From assembly GCF_000722695.1 (NCBI RefSeq), contig NZ_JPFU01000015.1:124001-188000 (forward strand): DNA of 64,000 bases, given 5' to 3'. Made by a program: the position numbers and the translations under genes. Shown here piece by piece: positions 54,157 through 64,000 of the stretch (its first letter is position 1; every line of letters starts with the position of its first letter). This DNA is from Streptococcus mitis. GTDB lineage: Bacteria; Bacillota; Bacilli; Lactobacillales; Streptococcaceae. The notes beneath the pieces are model-generated. The model was not told where the DNA came from and searched no databases. It worked only from the letters and a program-made list of their open reading frames with translations.

Positions 54157-57100
54157 TTAAGCTTCTTCGTCATCTTTACGACGACCTGCAAGACCAAGAC
54201 CAAGTAATGCACTTGCGGCTGCTGCTACCATAGCTACAGTAGAATCTGCTGTACCTGTATTTGGCAATTCTTTAGCTACTTTACGCGCATTTGCTTGTGC
54301 TGATGCTGCTTGAGTAGTAGCTGTATCTACAGCTGGTGTTTGAGCAGCTGGTGTTTGACTAGCTTGGTCGTTAGCTGGAGTTGCATGATCAGTTGATAGA
54401 GCAACTTTCGCCATGAAGTCTTCGATACGTTTCACCATTGCATCCACTTCTGCTTGACTTGCGTCTGCATTAGCAAATACTTTCTTAGCATCTGCTGATA
54501 ATGCATTCGCTTCTTTTGCAGTTTCTGCATCAAACTTAAATTCATCTAATTGATGGATAGCACCTTCTAACTTCGCTTTATCCGCTTTCGCGTCAGTGTT
54601 AGTAGCTCCGTTATTGTCAGAAGTTCCGTTTCCGTTACCATTGTTATTGCCTCCACCATTTGATGGTACATATGGACGTTGTTTGAAGATATCTTTAGCT
54701 ACGATTGTGTAAACTTTACCATCTTTAGTAATTACAGTTGCATTTCCTGCTTTGTCGAAGATAACTTCTAGCACATCAGCATTTGCTCCTTTAATCTTAG
54801 CTTTTGCAGCTTCTTTTTCTGCATCTGTTACGTTATTGAAGTCTGCTACTGTTTCTTTTTCGAAGTCAAGGTTGATGTTATCTCCGCTATTCTTAGCTGT
54901 TACATCACTTGCTGTTTTCACTAATTGGTCTTTTGCAATTGATACTGTATTTCCATCTAATGTGACTGTTGCGTTCCCTTTATCGTCTACTACTACAGTC
55001 GCTCCTGGATTTACTGCTTCAATTGCTTTCTTAACTGCTGCTTTTTCAGCATCTGTTAATTTTTCCTTATCAGCTACTAATGTGCGAATAGCAGGAGTTT
55101 TAACAGCTGTATTCTTAGCTGCATCTGCCAAATCATCTACTGGAATGACTAGGTCTAAAGCTGGAATGTTAAGAACTGTACCATCACCTTTAGCTACTGT
55201 TGCATTACCCTTATCGTCTACTACTACAGTTGAACCTGGGTTGACTGCTTTAACCTTATCTTCGATGGCTTTCTTCTCTTCTGAAGTTAGAGCATCTGGA
55301 TTTGCGACTACAGTTTTAGATGCTGGTGTATTTACATCATTACCTGCATTTTCTTTAGTGATATCATCTTGTGTTTTCACTAAATCAGTTGCTGGAATGA
55401 TCGCTGTCTTACCTTCCGGAGTTGTAACTGTTGCGTTACCTTTATCGTCCACTACTACAGTCGCTCCTGGATTTACTGCTTTAACCTTATCTTCGATAGC
55501 TTTCTTCTCAGCGTCTGTAAGTTTGTCTAGGTTAGCTACTACAGTTTTAGATGCTGGTGTATTCACATCGTTGCCTGCATTTGGTTTAGCTGCATCCGCT
55601 GCTGACTTAGTCAAATCTGTTGCTGGGATTACCGCTGTCTTACCTTCTGGCGTTGTGACTGTCGCATTACCTTTGTCGTCTACGACTACAGTTGAACCTG
55701 GGTTGACTGCTTTAATCTTATCTTCGATGGCTTTCTTCTCAGCGTCTGTAAGTTTGTCTGGGTTAGCTACTACAGTTTTGTCCGCTGGTTTAACGATGTC
55801 ATTGCCTGCGTTTGGTTTAGTTGCATCCGCTGCTGACTTAGTCAAGTCTGTTGCTGGGATTACCGCTGTCTTACCTGCTGGGATTGTTACTGTGGCGTTA
55901 CCTTTATCGTCTACGACTACAGTCGATCCTGGATTTACTGCTTTAACCTTATCTTCAATCGCTTTCTTCTCAGCGTCTGTAAGTTTGTCTGGGTTAGCTA
56001 CTACAGTTTTGTCCGCTGGTTTAACGATGTCATTGCCTGCGTTTGGTTTAGCTGCATCTGATGTTGACTTAGTCAAGTCTGACGCTGGGATAACCGCTGT
56101 CTTACCTGCTAGGGTTGTTACTGTGGCGTTGCCTTTATCGTCTACGACTACAGTCGATCCTGGATTTACTGCTTTAACCTTATCTTCAATCGCTTTCTTC
56201 TCAGCGTCTGTAAGTTTGTCTGGGTTAGCTACTACTGTCTTATCCGCTGGTTTAACGATGTCATTGCCTGCATTTGGTTTAGCTGCATCCGCTGCTGACT
56301 TAGTCAAGTCTGTTGATGGAATTACCGCTGTCTTACCTGCTGGAGTTGTAACTGTCGCGTTGCCTTTATCGTCTACTACTACAGTTGAACCTGGGTTAAC
56401 AGATTTAACCTTATCTTCGATGGCTTTCTTCTCTTCTGGAGTTAACGCATCTGGATTTGCTACTACTGTCTTATCCGCTGGTTTAACGATGTCATTGCCT
56501 GCATTTGGTTTAGCTGCATCCGCTGCTGACTTAGTCAAGTCTGTTGATGGAATTACCGCTGTCTTACCTGCTGGAGTTGTAACTGTCGCGTTGCCTTTAT
56601 CGTCTACTACTACAGTTGAACCTGGGTTAACAGCTTTAACCTTATCTTCGATGGCTTTCTTCTCTTCTGGAGTTAACGCATCTGGATTTGCTACTACTGT
56701 CTTATCCGCTGGTTTAACGATGTCATCACCTGCATTTGGTTTGACTGCATCCGCTGCTGACTTAGTCAAGTCTGTTGATGGGATTACGGCTGTCTTACCT
56801 GCTGGAGTTGTGACTGTCGCATTTCCTTTATCGTCTACTACTACAGTCGCTCCTGGATTTACTGCTTTAACCTTATCCTCGATCGCTTTCTTCTCTTCTG
56901 GAGTTAACGCATCTGGATTTGCTACTACTGTCTTATCCGCTGGTTTAACGATGTCATCACCTGCATTTGGTTTAGCTGCATCCGCTGCTGACTTAGTCAA
57001 GTCTGTTGCTGGGATTACCGCGGTCTTACCTGCTGGAGTTGTAACTGTCGCATTTCCTTTATCGTCCACTACTACAGTTGAACCTGGGTTAACAGCTTTA

Positions 57101-60100
57101 ACCTTATCTTCGATCGCTTTCTTCTCAGCATCTGTCAACTTGTCTGGGTTAGCTACTACAGTTTTGTCCGCTGGTTTAACGATGTCATTGCCTGCGTTTG
57201 GTTTAGCTGCATCTGCTGCTGACTTAGTCAAGTCTGACGCTGGGATAACCGCTGTCTTACCTTCTGGCGTTGTGACTGTCGCATTTCCTTTATCGTCTAC
57301 GACTACAGTTGAACCTGGATTGACTGCTTTAACCTTATCTTCGATCGCTTTCTTCTCTTCTGGAGTTAACGCATCTGGATTTGCTACTACTGTCTTATCC
57401 GCTGGTTTAACGATGTCATTGCCTGCGTTTGGTTTAGCTGCGTCTGCTGCTAACTTAGTCAAGTCTGACGCTGGGATAACCGCTGTCTTACCTTCTGGCG
57501 TTGTGACTGTCGCATTTCCTTTATCATCCACTACTACAGTTGAACCTGGATTGACTGCTTTAACCTTATCTTCGATGGCTTTCTTCTCTTCTGGAGTTAA
57601 TGCATCTGGATTTGCTACCACTGTCTTATCCGCTGGTTTAACGATGTCATTGCCTGCGTTTGGTTTCTTAGTATCTTCAACAGTACGTACTAATTCTTCT
57701 ACAGGAATCACTTGTGTTTGACCATCTGGAGTTGAAACTTTAGCATTTCCTTTTTCATCTACTGTTACTACAGAGTTTGGATTTACAGCTTCAACTGCTG
57801 CTTTAATTTTCTCCTTCTCAGCATCTGTCAACTTAGCTGGATCATTTACGACTACTTTATCTGCTGGTTTAACTACGTCGTTTCCTGCTTTTGGATCATT
57901 TGCTGTATCAGCAGTTTTCACTACTTGCTCAGGAGTGATGATTTCCTGATGACCGTCTGGAGTTGTAACAGTAATATTTCCATCTGCATCTTGAGTAATT
58001 TCTTTAGCATCTGGATTTACTTTCTTAACAGCTTCTAAGACCTTAGCTTTTTCAGCATCTGTTAAAGCACTTGGATCATTTACAAGAACTTTATCAGCTG
58101 GAATATTTACTTCACCTACAGCTTTAATAGCCGCTTTATCTGACTCTTCAATTCCATTGACAGCTTCTGCTGTTTTAGCTGCATCTACAGATTTTTTAGC
58201 TTGTTCTGCAATCTTATCTACTTGAGCTTTAAGATCTTCTTTAGCTTTAGGAGTCAAGTCGTCACGAGCATCGATTGCTGCTTTTTTAGCTGTTGCTTCG
58301 TCATCAATTGCTTTACGAGCGTTTGGTTTATCTTCTACAACAGGTACAGATTTTTCGATTTCTTTCTTAGCTTCTTCTTGAAGTTGCTTAACTTCAGCAT
58401 CTGTTCCAGCTTTATCGATTGCTTTCTTAGCTTCTTCAGCTAGAGTTTTAGCTGCATCTGCTGCAACTTTCTTCTCTTCATCTGTAGCATCTGGAGTGTT
58501 TTCGATCTCTTTTAATTGTTCAGCTAATTTATCATCGATTGCTTTCTTAGCTACTGGTTTCGTTACTGCTTCTGGATTCACAGCCGCAACTTCATCTACA
58601 CCTGTTTTCTTAGCTGTATCTACTGCTTTTTGAGCTTCAGCTGCTTTTTCTGGTGTATCTGCGTTGTCTGGTTGTGCATTAATTGCATCTGTTGCTGATT
58701 TAGCCTTATCTTGAGCATCTTTCTTAGCCGCGTCTTTTTCTTCTTTCGTTAAATCAGTACGAGCATCGATTTCTGCTTCTTTCTTAGCTAATTCATCCGC
58801 TACTGCTTTCTTAGCTGCTTCTTTAGCTACTGGATTTACAGATTTAACATCCGCTACACCCTTATCTTTTGCATTATCAACCGCAGTTTGAGCTGCTGTT
58901 GCTGCTTCTGGTGTTTCTACATTGTCTGGTTGTGCGTTAATTGCATCTGTAGCTTCTTTCGCTTTGGCTTGAGCATCTTTCTTAGCTGCAGCTTTTTCTG
59001 CATCAGACAAGTCTGTACGCGCATCAATTTCTGCTTCTTTCTTAGCTAATTCGTCTGCCACTGCTTTCTTAGCTGCTTCTTTAGCTACTGGATTCACTTT
59101 CGCAATTTCATCTAATCCAGCTGTTTTCGCTGTATCTACTGCTGCATCTGTTGTTGCTGCATCAATTGCTTCTTTAGCTTTCTTAGCTTCTTCCGCTGCT
59201 TTATCTTTTGCTGCTTTTTTCTCTGCATCTGTCAAGTCTGTACGAGCATCAATAGCATTGTTTTTAGCTGTCAATGCATCGTCGATTGCTTTCTTAGCTT
59301 CCGTTTTCTTAACTGCTGCTGGATTTACAGCTGTAACATCAGCTACACCTGTTTTCTTAGCCGCATCCACTGCATCTTGTGCTGTTTTCGCTGCTTCTGG
59401 TGTATCCGCTGCATCTGGTTGTTTAGCAATTTCAGCTAGTTGTGCGTCAGCTTTATCTTTTGCTTCTTTCTTAGCTGCTGTTTTTTCTTCATCAGTTAAG
59501 TCTGTGCGCGCATCGATTTCTTTATTTTTAGCTGTTAATGCATCTGCAATTGCTGTTTTCGCTGCTTCTTTCGCTACTGGAGTTACGTTTTCAACTGCTG
59601 TAGTTCCATCTGTTTTAACTTTATCAACTTCTGCGTTTGTAGTTGCTTTATCAACTGCATCTTTAGCTGCTACTGCTTTTGCTTTTGCAATTTCTTTCGC
59701 TTTAGTTTTTTCTTCTGGAGTTAAATCCGTACGCGCATCAATTTCATTGTTTTTAGCTGTTAATGCATCGTCGATTGCTTTCTTAGCTGCTGGTTTCTTA
59801 GCCGCTACTGGATCTACAGCTTTAATATCTGCTACACCTTTATCTTTTGCTACATCTACTGCTGTTTGTGCTGCTGTAGCTTTGTCAGCTGAATCAGTAA
59901 TAGATGGTTGTGCATCAATTGCATCTGTTGCTTCTTTAGCTTTATCTTGAGCTTCTTTCTTAGCTGCGTCTTTTTCTTCTTTCGTCAAATCAGTACGAGC
60001 GTCGATTTGCTCTTCTTTCTTAGTTAACTCATCTGCGACTGCTTTTTTAGCTGCTTCTTTTGCTACTGGATTTACAGATGTTACATCTGCTACACCTTTA

Positions 60101-63100
60101 TCTTCAGCATCATTAACGATTTTTTGAGCTGCCGCTGCTGCGTCTGCAGTTTCTGCATTGTCAGGTTGAGCGTTGATTTTAGCTAATTCAGCATCTGCTA
60201 ATTTTTGAGCTTCAGCTTTTGCTGCTGTTTTCTCAGCATCTGTTAAATCAGTACGTTTGTCGATTTCAGAATTTTTATCTGTTAATGCATTTGCAATTGC
60301 TTCTTTAGCATTTTCTTTTGCTACTGGGTTAACTTTACCAATCGCTGTAGTTCCAGCTGTTTTAGCTTGATCTACTGCATCGTTTGTTGTTGCAGTGTCA
60401 ATAGCTTTAGTTGCTTCTGCTGCAGCCGTATTATTTTTCACGATAGCTGCATCTTTTTCTGCTTGTGTTAGATTTGTATCTGCTTTAATCGCATCTTCTT
60501 TAGCTTTACGAGCTGCTTCAACATCTGCTTTTGCTGCGTCTTTTTTCGCTACCACTGGATTATCTGCTGCGATTGCATCAGTTCCTGCATTTTGAGCTTT
60601 ATCAAGAGCATCTTTTGTTGTAACTTCAGGTTTTGCAATTTCATCAAGAGTTTTAGCTTTATCTGCATTTACTTTCTTGATTGCTTCATCTTTTTCTTCT
60701 TGAGTTGCTTCTGGGTTATTGTTAATAGCCTCAATTTGCTTCTCAGCTGCTTTATTAACCTCGTCGATAGCTGGTTGTTTATCTAAGGTTACAAACTCTG
60801 ATAATGGTCTTGTATCTTTTGAACCATCTGTATAGGTTACTACAAGATTTCCTCTGTCATCTTTTGTGACTGATTGAATCTTACCATTTTTATCAACTGC
60901 AGTATCTTTTGCGATATTCGCGTCGTCGTTATCCTGCTTGTACTCAAGTTGCAGTTTTTCTTTGACTTTAGCTAAATCAGCTTCTGTTACGTTTGCTGGA
61001 TCTGTTACAACAACTTTTTCAGTTGGTGTCTTGATATCGTACTTATCTGTTTGAGATTTAACGATGAATTCAACATACCCAGGTTTTCTTCGACGAAGTT
61101 CATAGTTCTCAACACTATAGGATTCATTTGCTGGCATAGATTTAACACCGTCATTATCTTTAGCCTCGATAAAACTTGTCCACTTTTGCCCAGCTTTCAG
61201 ATTTGTTACTCCAACCATCTTAATAGTAGCTGTTTTCTTATCATCAGATACAGTTCCTTCCCCAGATGCTACAGCACTGTCAGTTACCTTTCCTATGGTA
61301 AAACCATAACCACTAGCGTTATCACTTTCATCTAAACCTTTATTTCGTAGATATAAATTTTTAACTGTTATATCGTCTTTACCTGTGAATGTTAAATCAG
61401 TATTCTCACCAGTGTAAACGTAGATTTGACGTTTGTCAGCGTTTGAATATGGAAGTTCAACTGTTGGAGCTAGGTTTGTACGTGCGAAGTCAGTTAATGG
61501 TTTTTTATCAATAGAACCGTCTTTATAGGTTACTACAACATTGTTTCCGTCTTTAGTGATAGAAGCAATACGATCTGATTGATTCTCTACATCTGTTCCT
61601 CTTATAGCTGTCGGTATATTTTTATCTGGATTTTTCTCTTCTGAAGCATATGCAATTTTAACTTTTTCTTTAATTTTGGCAAACTCGGTATCAGTAACGT
61701 TGTTAGCATCTGATACAGCCACTTTATCCGCACCTTCTAGAGATTTAATATCATATTTTGCTGTTTGAGCTTTTAATTTAATAGTAAACGCACCTGGATC
61801 TGTAGCATAAGTATTTCCTTTAGCTGTATTGTCAATAAATGCCCCATCTGTATCAGTTGCTGTTGCATAACGAGTTACAATTGTAAGTTCTTGATTTGGT
61901 TCTTTAGGGAAGGCACTCGCTGCAATTCCAGAGTTATCTTTTGAAATATTACCTTTAATTTTTACAATAGCTGGATTTTCTGCTGTTGCTACCGTTTCAG
62001 TAGAAATTTTTTCAACGGTTGTATTGTACTGATTATCTAAAACATCAGGATTTGATGCATCTTTAACTGGTGAATCCTGATTTCCACCACGTTTTACTGT
62101 AGCTGATGCCACTTTTCCAGTGTCATCTTTAAATTTAATAGGAATTTCAAAATCCTCATTAGCATATACAAAAACGTCTTTTTTACCATCTAATGAGAAT
62201 GGAATTTCTACAGTTGGTTTCTCATTTGTACGAGCTACACTTGCAACTGGAGTAGTATCTACTGAACCATCTTTATAGGTAACAGTAACTGTTCCATTTT
62301 CGACAGTGATTCCGTTTTCTGCTACTACTGAAGATTTGTTTGCTAAAACTTCTCCTTTTTTAGACGCTAATCGAGCATCTTCTGTAGTTGCAGTATCAGA
62401 ATATTGAATTTTAATTTCGTTTTTGATTTTGGCAATATCTGCTTCAGTTAAGCTATCAACATTTGAAACAGCAATCTTATCAGCATTTGATTCTGGCAGC
62501 TTGATGTCATATTTGTATGTTTGAGATTTAACAACTAAGTTGAAATAACCAGGAGCTGATGGCTTGCTACCTCCAGACAGTTTAGCCCCAGTAGAATCTG
62601 CAAGTTGTAAATATCTTGCCCCTAATACTGCTCGTTGATCTTCAGTTTTCGTGTAAGATGTAAGTCCTTTAAACGTGTCGTTTGGTTTACCAGTGATTTT
62701 AATTGTTACTGGGCCTTGAGTTTCAGTTAGTGTTTGATGATAACTCCAACCATAACCATCTATTTCAACTTCTTCTTCTGGAGGCATAGATCCGCCTTTA
62801 CCTTTCGCATAAGCTATCGCTTGATCACTTTTCGATTTTAGTAAGAACTGACCACTTCCAGCTTTAACTGTTGCTTTAGTAATATTTCCAGCTGTTGAGC
62901 TAACTGTAATATTGACATCTGCGTCTTCTTCGTTATAAAGGTAAATTTCTTTTCCAGTAGAGTACTCCATAGAATAAGTAAAGTTACCTTGAGTTTCAGT
63001 TGTTTCCGCACGGAAAGCATTGTTTTTGTCTAATGCTTTTCCATTACGTGTATCGTTAGAACCTGTGTTTTCGATTGAGTTAGTGTCTGATTTTTTCTCA

Positions 63101-63633
63101 GTGTTTGCTGCTTTTTTACCTACAGTTTCTTTTCCGTTAGTAGTGTCTACTGCTGGAGTTTCTTTTTTCTCTACAGGTTTGTTTCTTAATCCAGCGTTAG
63201 CTGTATTTACAAGTTTGTTGTAAGCTTTTGTAATTTGGTCTTGAGTTGTTGCGTTCACTAATGCAACTTTTGCAGCTTCTAAATCAGCTTTTAATACCGC
63301 AACAGATTCATCTGTTTTATTAGCATAAGAACCGTTAGCAAGTTTTGTTTCAATTTCTGAAATGTAGCTTTCAAGTTGAGTTTTGTTCAAAGCTGGAGCT
63401 ACTTCTGTCGCAGGCTTAGACTCGTCTTGTTCAAGTTGTGTGTCAGTCTTTCCAGTAACCTGTGTTCCCTGAACTTCAGCCGCTTGAACTGATACAGCTC
63501 CATTACCTAAGAACATGAAAAGAGCAGCGACTGCTACACTAGCCGCTCCAAAGCTATATTTACGAATCGAATAACGCGTGACCTTTTCACGACGTAGACG
63601 CTCAGCGCGACTCATAGACGATTTATTTTCCAT
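54157..63633 (-). CDS. Giant LPXTG cell-wall adhesin with DUF1542-like and Rib-like repeats
   Basis: 3158 residues from the ATG at 63633 (AAAAGGAG upstream); an upstream frame to 63693 is rejected. Order: YSIRK-type signal peptide (RYSIRKYSFGAASVAVAAL, cleavage near residue 51); helical N-terminal part; three modules at about residues 220-950 pairing a Rib-like unit (VTYKDGSVDTTPVA) with a beta domain (VFVYANEDFEI); about 11 helical DUF1542-like repeats (about 950-1840, IDARTDLTxEEKxAAKK); about 15 Rib-like repeats (about 1840-2980), nine nearly identical 77-residue units with KPADKTVVANPD and VVVDDKGNATVTT; a Gly/Asn-rich linker; a C-terminal region with LPNTG near residue 3123, membrane helix and GRRKDDEEA. 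Sortase A should anchor it; the repeats form a long stalk. The N-terminal part probably binds a host or bacterial ligand, which is unknown. Confidence 0.92.
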   Translation of the reverse strand: MENKSSMSRAERLRREKVTRYSIRKYSFGAASVAVAALFMFLGNGAVSVQAAEVQGTQVTGKTDTQLEQDESKPATEVAPALNKTQLESYISEIETKLANGSYANKTDESVAVLKADLEAAKVALVNATTQDQITKAYNKLVNTANAGLRNKPVEKKETPAVDTTNGKETVGKKAANTEKKSDTNSIENTGSNDTRNGKALDKNNAFRAETTETQGNFTYSMEYSTGKEIYLYNEEDADVNITVSSTAGNITKATVKAGSGQFLLKSKSDQAIAYAKGKGGSMPPEEEVEIDGYGWSYHQTLTETQGPVTIKITGKPNDTFKGLTSYTKTEDQRAVLGARYLQLADSTGAKLSGGSKPSAPGYFNLVVKSQTYKYDIKLPESNADKIAVSNVDSLTEADIAKIKNEIKIQYSDTATTEDARLASKKGEVLANKSSVVAENGITVENGTVTVTYKDGSVDTTPVASVARTNEKPTVEIPFSLDGKKDVFVYANEDFEIPIKFKDDTGKVASATVKRGGNQDSPVKDASNPDVLDNQYNTTVEKISTETVATAENPAIVKIKGNISKDNSGIAASAFPKEPNQELTIVTRYATATDTDGAFIDNTAKGNTYATDPGAFTIKLKAQTAKYDIKSLEGADKVAVSDANNVTDTEFAKIKEKVKIAYASEEKNPDKNIPTAIRGTDVENQSDRIASITKDGNNVVVTYKDGSIDKKPLTDFARTNLAPTVELPYSNADKRQIYVYTGENTDLTFTGKDDITVKNLYLRNKGLDESDNASGYGFTIGKVTDSAVASGEGTVSDDKKTATIKMVGVTNLKAGQKWTSFIEAKDNDGVKSMPANESYSVENYELRRRKPGYVEFIVKSQTDKYDIKTPTEKVVVTDPANVTEADLAKVKEKLQLEYKQDNDDANIAKDTAVDKNGKIQSVTKDDRGNLVVTYTDGSKDTRPLSEFVTLDKQPAIDEVNKAAEKQIEAINNNPEATQEEKDEAIKKVNADKAKTLDEIAKPEVTTKDALDKAQNAGTDAIAADNPVVAKKDAAKADVEAARKAKEDAIKADTNLTQAEKDAAIVKNNTAAAEATKAIDTATTNDAVDQAKTAGTTAIGKVNPVAKENAKEAIANALTDKNSEIDKRTDLTDAEKTAAKAEAQKLADAELAKINAQPDNAETADAAAAAQKIVNDAEDKGVADVTSVNPVAKEAAKKAVADELTKKEEQIDARTDLTKEEKDAAKKEAQDKAKEATDAIDAQPSITDSADKATAAQTAVDVAKDKGVADIKAVDPVAAKKPAAKKAIDDALTAKNNEIDARTDLTPEEKTKAKEIAKAKAVAAKDAVDKATTNAEVDKVKTDGTTAVENVTPVAKEAAKTAIADALTAKNKEIDARTDLTDEEKTAAKKEAKDKADAQLAEIAKQPDAADTPEAAKTAQDAVDAAKKTGVADVTAVNPAAVKKTEAKKAIDDALTAKNNAIDARTDLTDAEKKAAKDKAAEEAKKAKEAIDAATTDAAVDTAKTAGLDEIAKVNPVAKEAAKKAVADELAKKEAEIDARTDLSDAEKAAAKKDAQAKAKEATDAINAQPDNVETPEAATAAQTAVDNAKDKGVADVKSVNPVAKEAAKKAVADELAKKEAEIDARTDLTKEEKDAAKKDAQDKAKSATDAINAQPDNADTPEKAAEAQKAVDTAKKTGVDEVAAVNPEAVTKPVAKKAIDDKLAEQLKEIENTPDATDEEKKVAADAAKTLAEEAKKAIDKAGTDAEVKQLQEEAKKEIEKSVPVVEDKPNARKAIDDEATAKKAAIDARDDLTPKAKEDLKAQVDKIAEQAKKSVDAAKTAEAVNGIEESDKAAIKAVGEVNIPADKVLVNDPSALTDAEKAKVLEAVKKVNPDAKEITQDADGNITVTTPDGHQEIITPEQVVKTADTANDPKAGNDVVKPADKVVVNDPAKLTDAEKEKIKAAVEAVNPNSVVTVDEKGNAKVSTPDGQTQVIPVEELVRTVEDTKKPNAGNDIVKPADKTVVANPDALTPEEKKAIEDKVKAVNPGSTVVVDDKGNATVTTPEGKTAVIPASDLTKLAADAAKPNAGNDIVKPADKTVVANPDALTPEEKKAIEDKVKAVNPGSTVVVDDKGNATVTTPEGKTAVIPASDLTKSAADAAKPNAGNDIVKPADKTVVANPDKLTDAEKKAIEDKVKAVNPGSTVVVDDKGNATVTTPAGKTAVIPATDLTKSAADAAKPNAGDDIVKPADKTVVANPDALTPEEKKAIEDKVKAVNPGATVVVDDKGNATVTTPAGKTAVIPSTDLTKSAADAVKPNAGDDIVKPADKTVVANPDALTPEEKKAIEDKVKAVNPGSTVVVDDKGNATVTTPAGKTAVIPSTDLTKSAADAAKPNAGNDIVKPADKTVVANPDALTPEEKKAIEDKVKSVNPGSTVVVDDKGNATVTTPAGKTAVIPSTDLTKSAADAAKPNAGNDIVKPADKTVVANPDKLTDAEKKAIEDKVKAVNPGSTVVVDDKGNATVTTLAGKTAVIPASDLTKSTSDAAKPNAGNDIVKPADKTVVANPDKLTDAEKKAIEDKVKAVNPGSTVVVDDKGNATVTIPAGKTAVIPATDLTKSAADATKPNAGNDIVKPADKTVVANPDKLTDAEKKAIEDKIKAVNPGSTVVVDDKGNATVTTPEGKTAVIPATDLTKSAADAAKPNAGNDVNTPASKTVVANLDKLTDAEKKAIEDKVKAVNPGATVVVDDKGNATVTTPEGKTAIIPATDLVKTQDDITKENAGNDVNTPASKTVVANPDALTSEEKKAIEDKVKAVNPGSTVVVDDKGNATVAKGDGTVLNIPALDLVIPVDDLADAAKNTAVKTPAIRTLVADKEKLTDAEKAAVKKAIEAVNPGATVVVDDKGNATVTLDGNTVSIAKDQLVKTASDVTAKNSGDNINLDFEKETVADFNNVTDAEKEAAKAKIKGANADVLEVIFDKAGNATVITKDGKVYTIVAKDIFKQRPYVPSNGGGNNNGNGNGTSDNNGATNTDAKADKAKLEGAIHQLDEFKFDAETAKEANALSADAKKVFANADASQAEVDAMVKRIEDFMAKVALSTDHATPANDQASQTPAAQTPAVDTATTQAASAQANARKVAKELPNTGTADSTVAMVAAAASALLGLGLAGRRKDDEEA
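54700..58110. repeat. Tandem 231-bp repeats encoding Rib-like units
   Basis: A 231-bp period is visible in the DNA (e.g. the AACGATGTCATTGCCTGCG segment recurs at 231-base steps at 57409 and 57640). Nine units are nearly identical and divergence rises toward both ends of the array, as expected when unequal crossing-over homogenises the centre. Confidence 0.9.
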
Positions 63634-64000
63634 TAATTTGGATCTCCTTTTAAGTGTACATTTTGGATTTTCACACAAAACTAGCCGTTTCACAAAAACA
63701 ACTACTTTTTACTTAATATGAAAATCTGTATTTAAGATTCTACCTCATTTTAAATATATATGCAAATAATTTGACCGTAATTTTCTGCAAAAAAAAAGCG
63801 TTTTGGGAAAGTAGGGCATTTTCAGAAAATTTTCGATTGAATTTTTTCTACTTTTTTTAAATAAATATATATGATGTTATCCAATCAATCTTATATAAAA
63901 ATTTAGGCTAGTTCGGAAAAACAGCGGATATATTTTTTAATTTTAGTAAAATAAATAGGTTTGAAGTATGAAAATAGTGTATTTGTATCTCTATACACTA
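63634..64000. other. Upstream region of the adhesin gene
   Basis: AT-rich, no gene seen. A possible minus-strand promoter lies near 63750-63780 (GTCAAA and TTTAAAAT). The window ends here. Confidence 0.4.

Noticed and set aside
54752..57721. 989-codon plus-strand open frame opposite the adhesin repeats
   Set aside because: It is antisense to a clear gene, has no ribosome site, and its product repeats with the same 77-residue period as the real protein.
54700..58110. Possible CRISPR array because of regular repeats
   Set aside because: The repeats are 231 bp, coding and in frame; there are no short repeat-spacer units and no cas genes.

Overview
The window is a chromosome segment of a mitis-group Streptococcus. 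The evidence is the gene order and protein types shared with the pneumococcal chromosome: metQ, azlCD, tsaD-rimI-tsaB, rpoY-rnjA, mnmG, mnmA, a LysM protein, sdaAB-sdaAA, a FlaA1/CapD-like dehydratase, PadR-DUF1700-DUF4097 and trhO. BOX intergenic repeats and a YSIRK/LPXTG giant surface protein support this. S. mitis or a close relative is the most likely source. No choline-binding pspA gene is seen beside mnmA, where pneumococci carry it.

Layout. 1-4.7 kb: amino-acid uptake and export (M20 peptidase, MetQ with an upstream MET-box, a polar amino-acid binding lipoprotein, AzlCD, an MFS permease). 4.7-7.8 kb: a quorum-sensing locus with a VP1-like double-glycine peptide, a CPBP protease, an SHP pheromone and an Rgg regulator. 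Part of it (promoter, shp and rgg 3' end) is present a second time as a 467-bp direct duplication. 7.9-16.6 kb: mostly core genes (tsaD, rimI, tsaB, rpoY, rnjA, mnmG, two NUDIX genes) plus a secreted phospholipase A2-like gene with a near-cre site on its promoter. 17.1-19.4 kb: an AT-rich three-gene cassette of unknown function with an IS30 remnant beside it. 19.5-20.6 kb: mnmA.

20.8-32.8 kb is an accessory block rich in bacteriocin, signalling and peptide-resistance functions. It holds a lactococcin-972-type bacteriocin system whose structural gene appears frameshifted, a divergent pair of a WxW-containing short peptide and an Rgg-type regulator, a two-gene unit with a 35-residue membrane peptide under a consensus promoter with a cre site, and a histidine kinase/response regulator next to a BceAB-like ABC transporter that is preceded by another 35-residue membrane peptide. 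32.8-35.0 kb is a graveyard of gene fragments and BOX repeats.

35.1-45.4 kb is core: LysM protein, serine dehydratase, a HAD phosphatase, polysaccharide genes, MFS, PadR and envelope proteins. At 45.57-49.41 kb a lantibiotic-immunity-like module (ABC transporter, DUF4097 protein, truncated C39 peptidase, XRE-TPR regulator) is bracketed by a 396-bp direct repeat made of neighbouring core sequence. 49.8-52.3 kb: a conserved protein, trhO and a bacteriocin immunity gene. 52.3-54.0 kb: IS30 and IS1182-like remnants and a BOX. 54.2-63.6 kb: one 3158-residue cell-wall adhesin gene with about 11 helical DUF1542-like repeats and about 15 Rib-like repeats.

Recurring theme: several peptide-sensing regulators (SHP/Rgg, WxW-peptide/Rgg, an XRE-TPR protein and a TPR fragment without its DNA-binding domain) sit beside bacteriocin, immunity or transporter modules, and two of these modules are bracketed by partial duplications of host sequence. 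This suggests repeated gain and loss by homologous recombination in a transformable organism.
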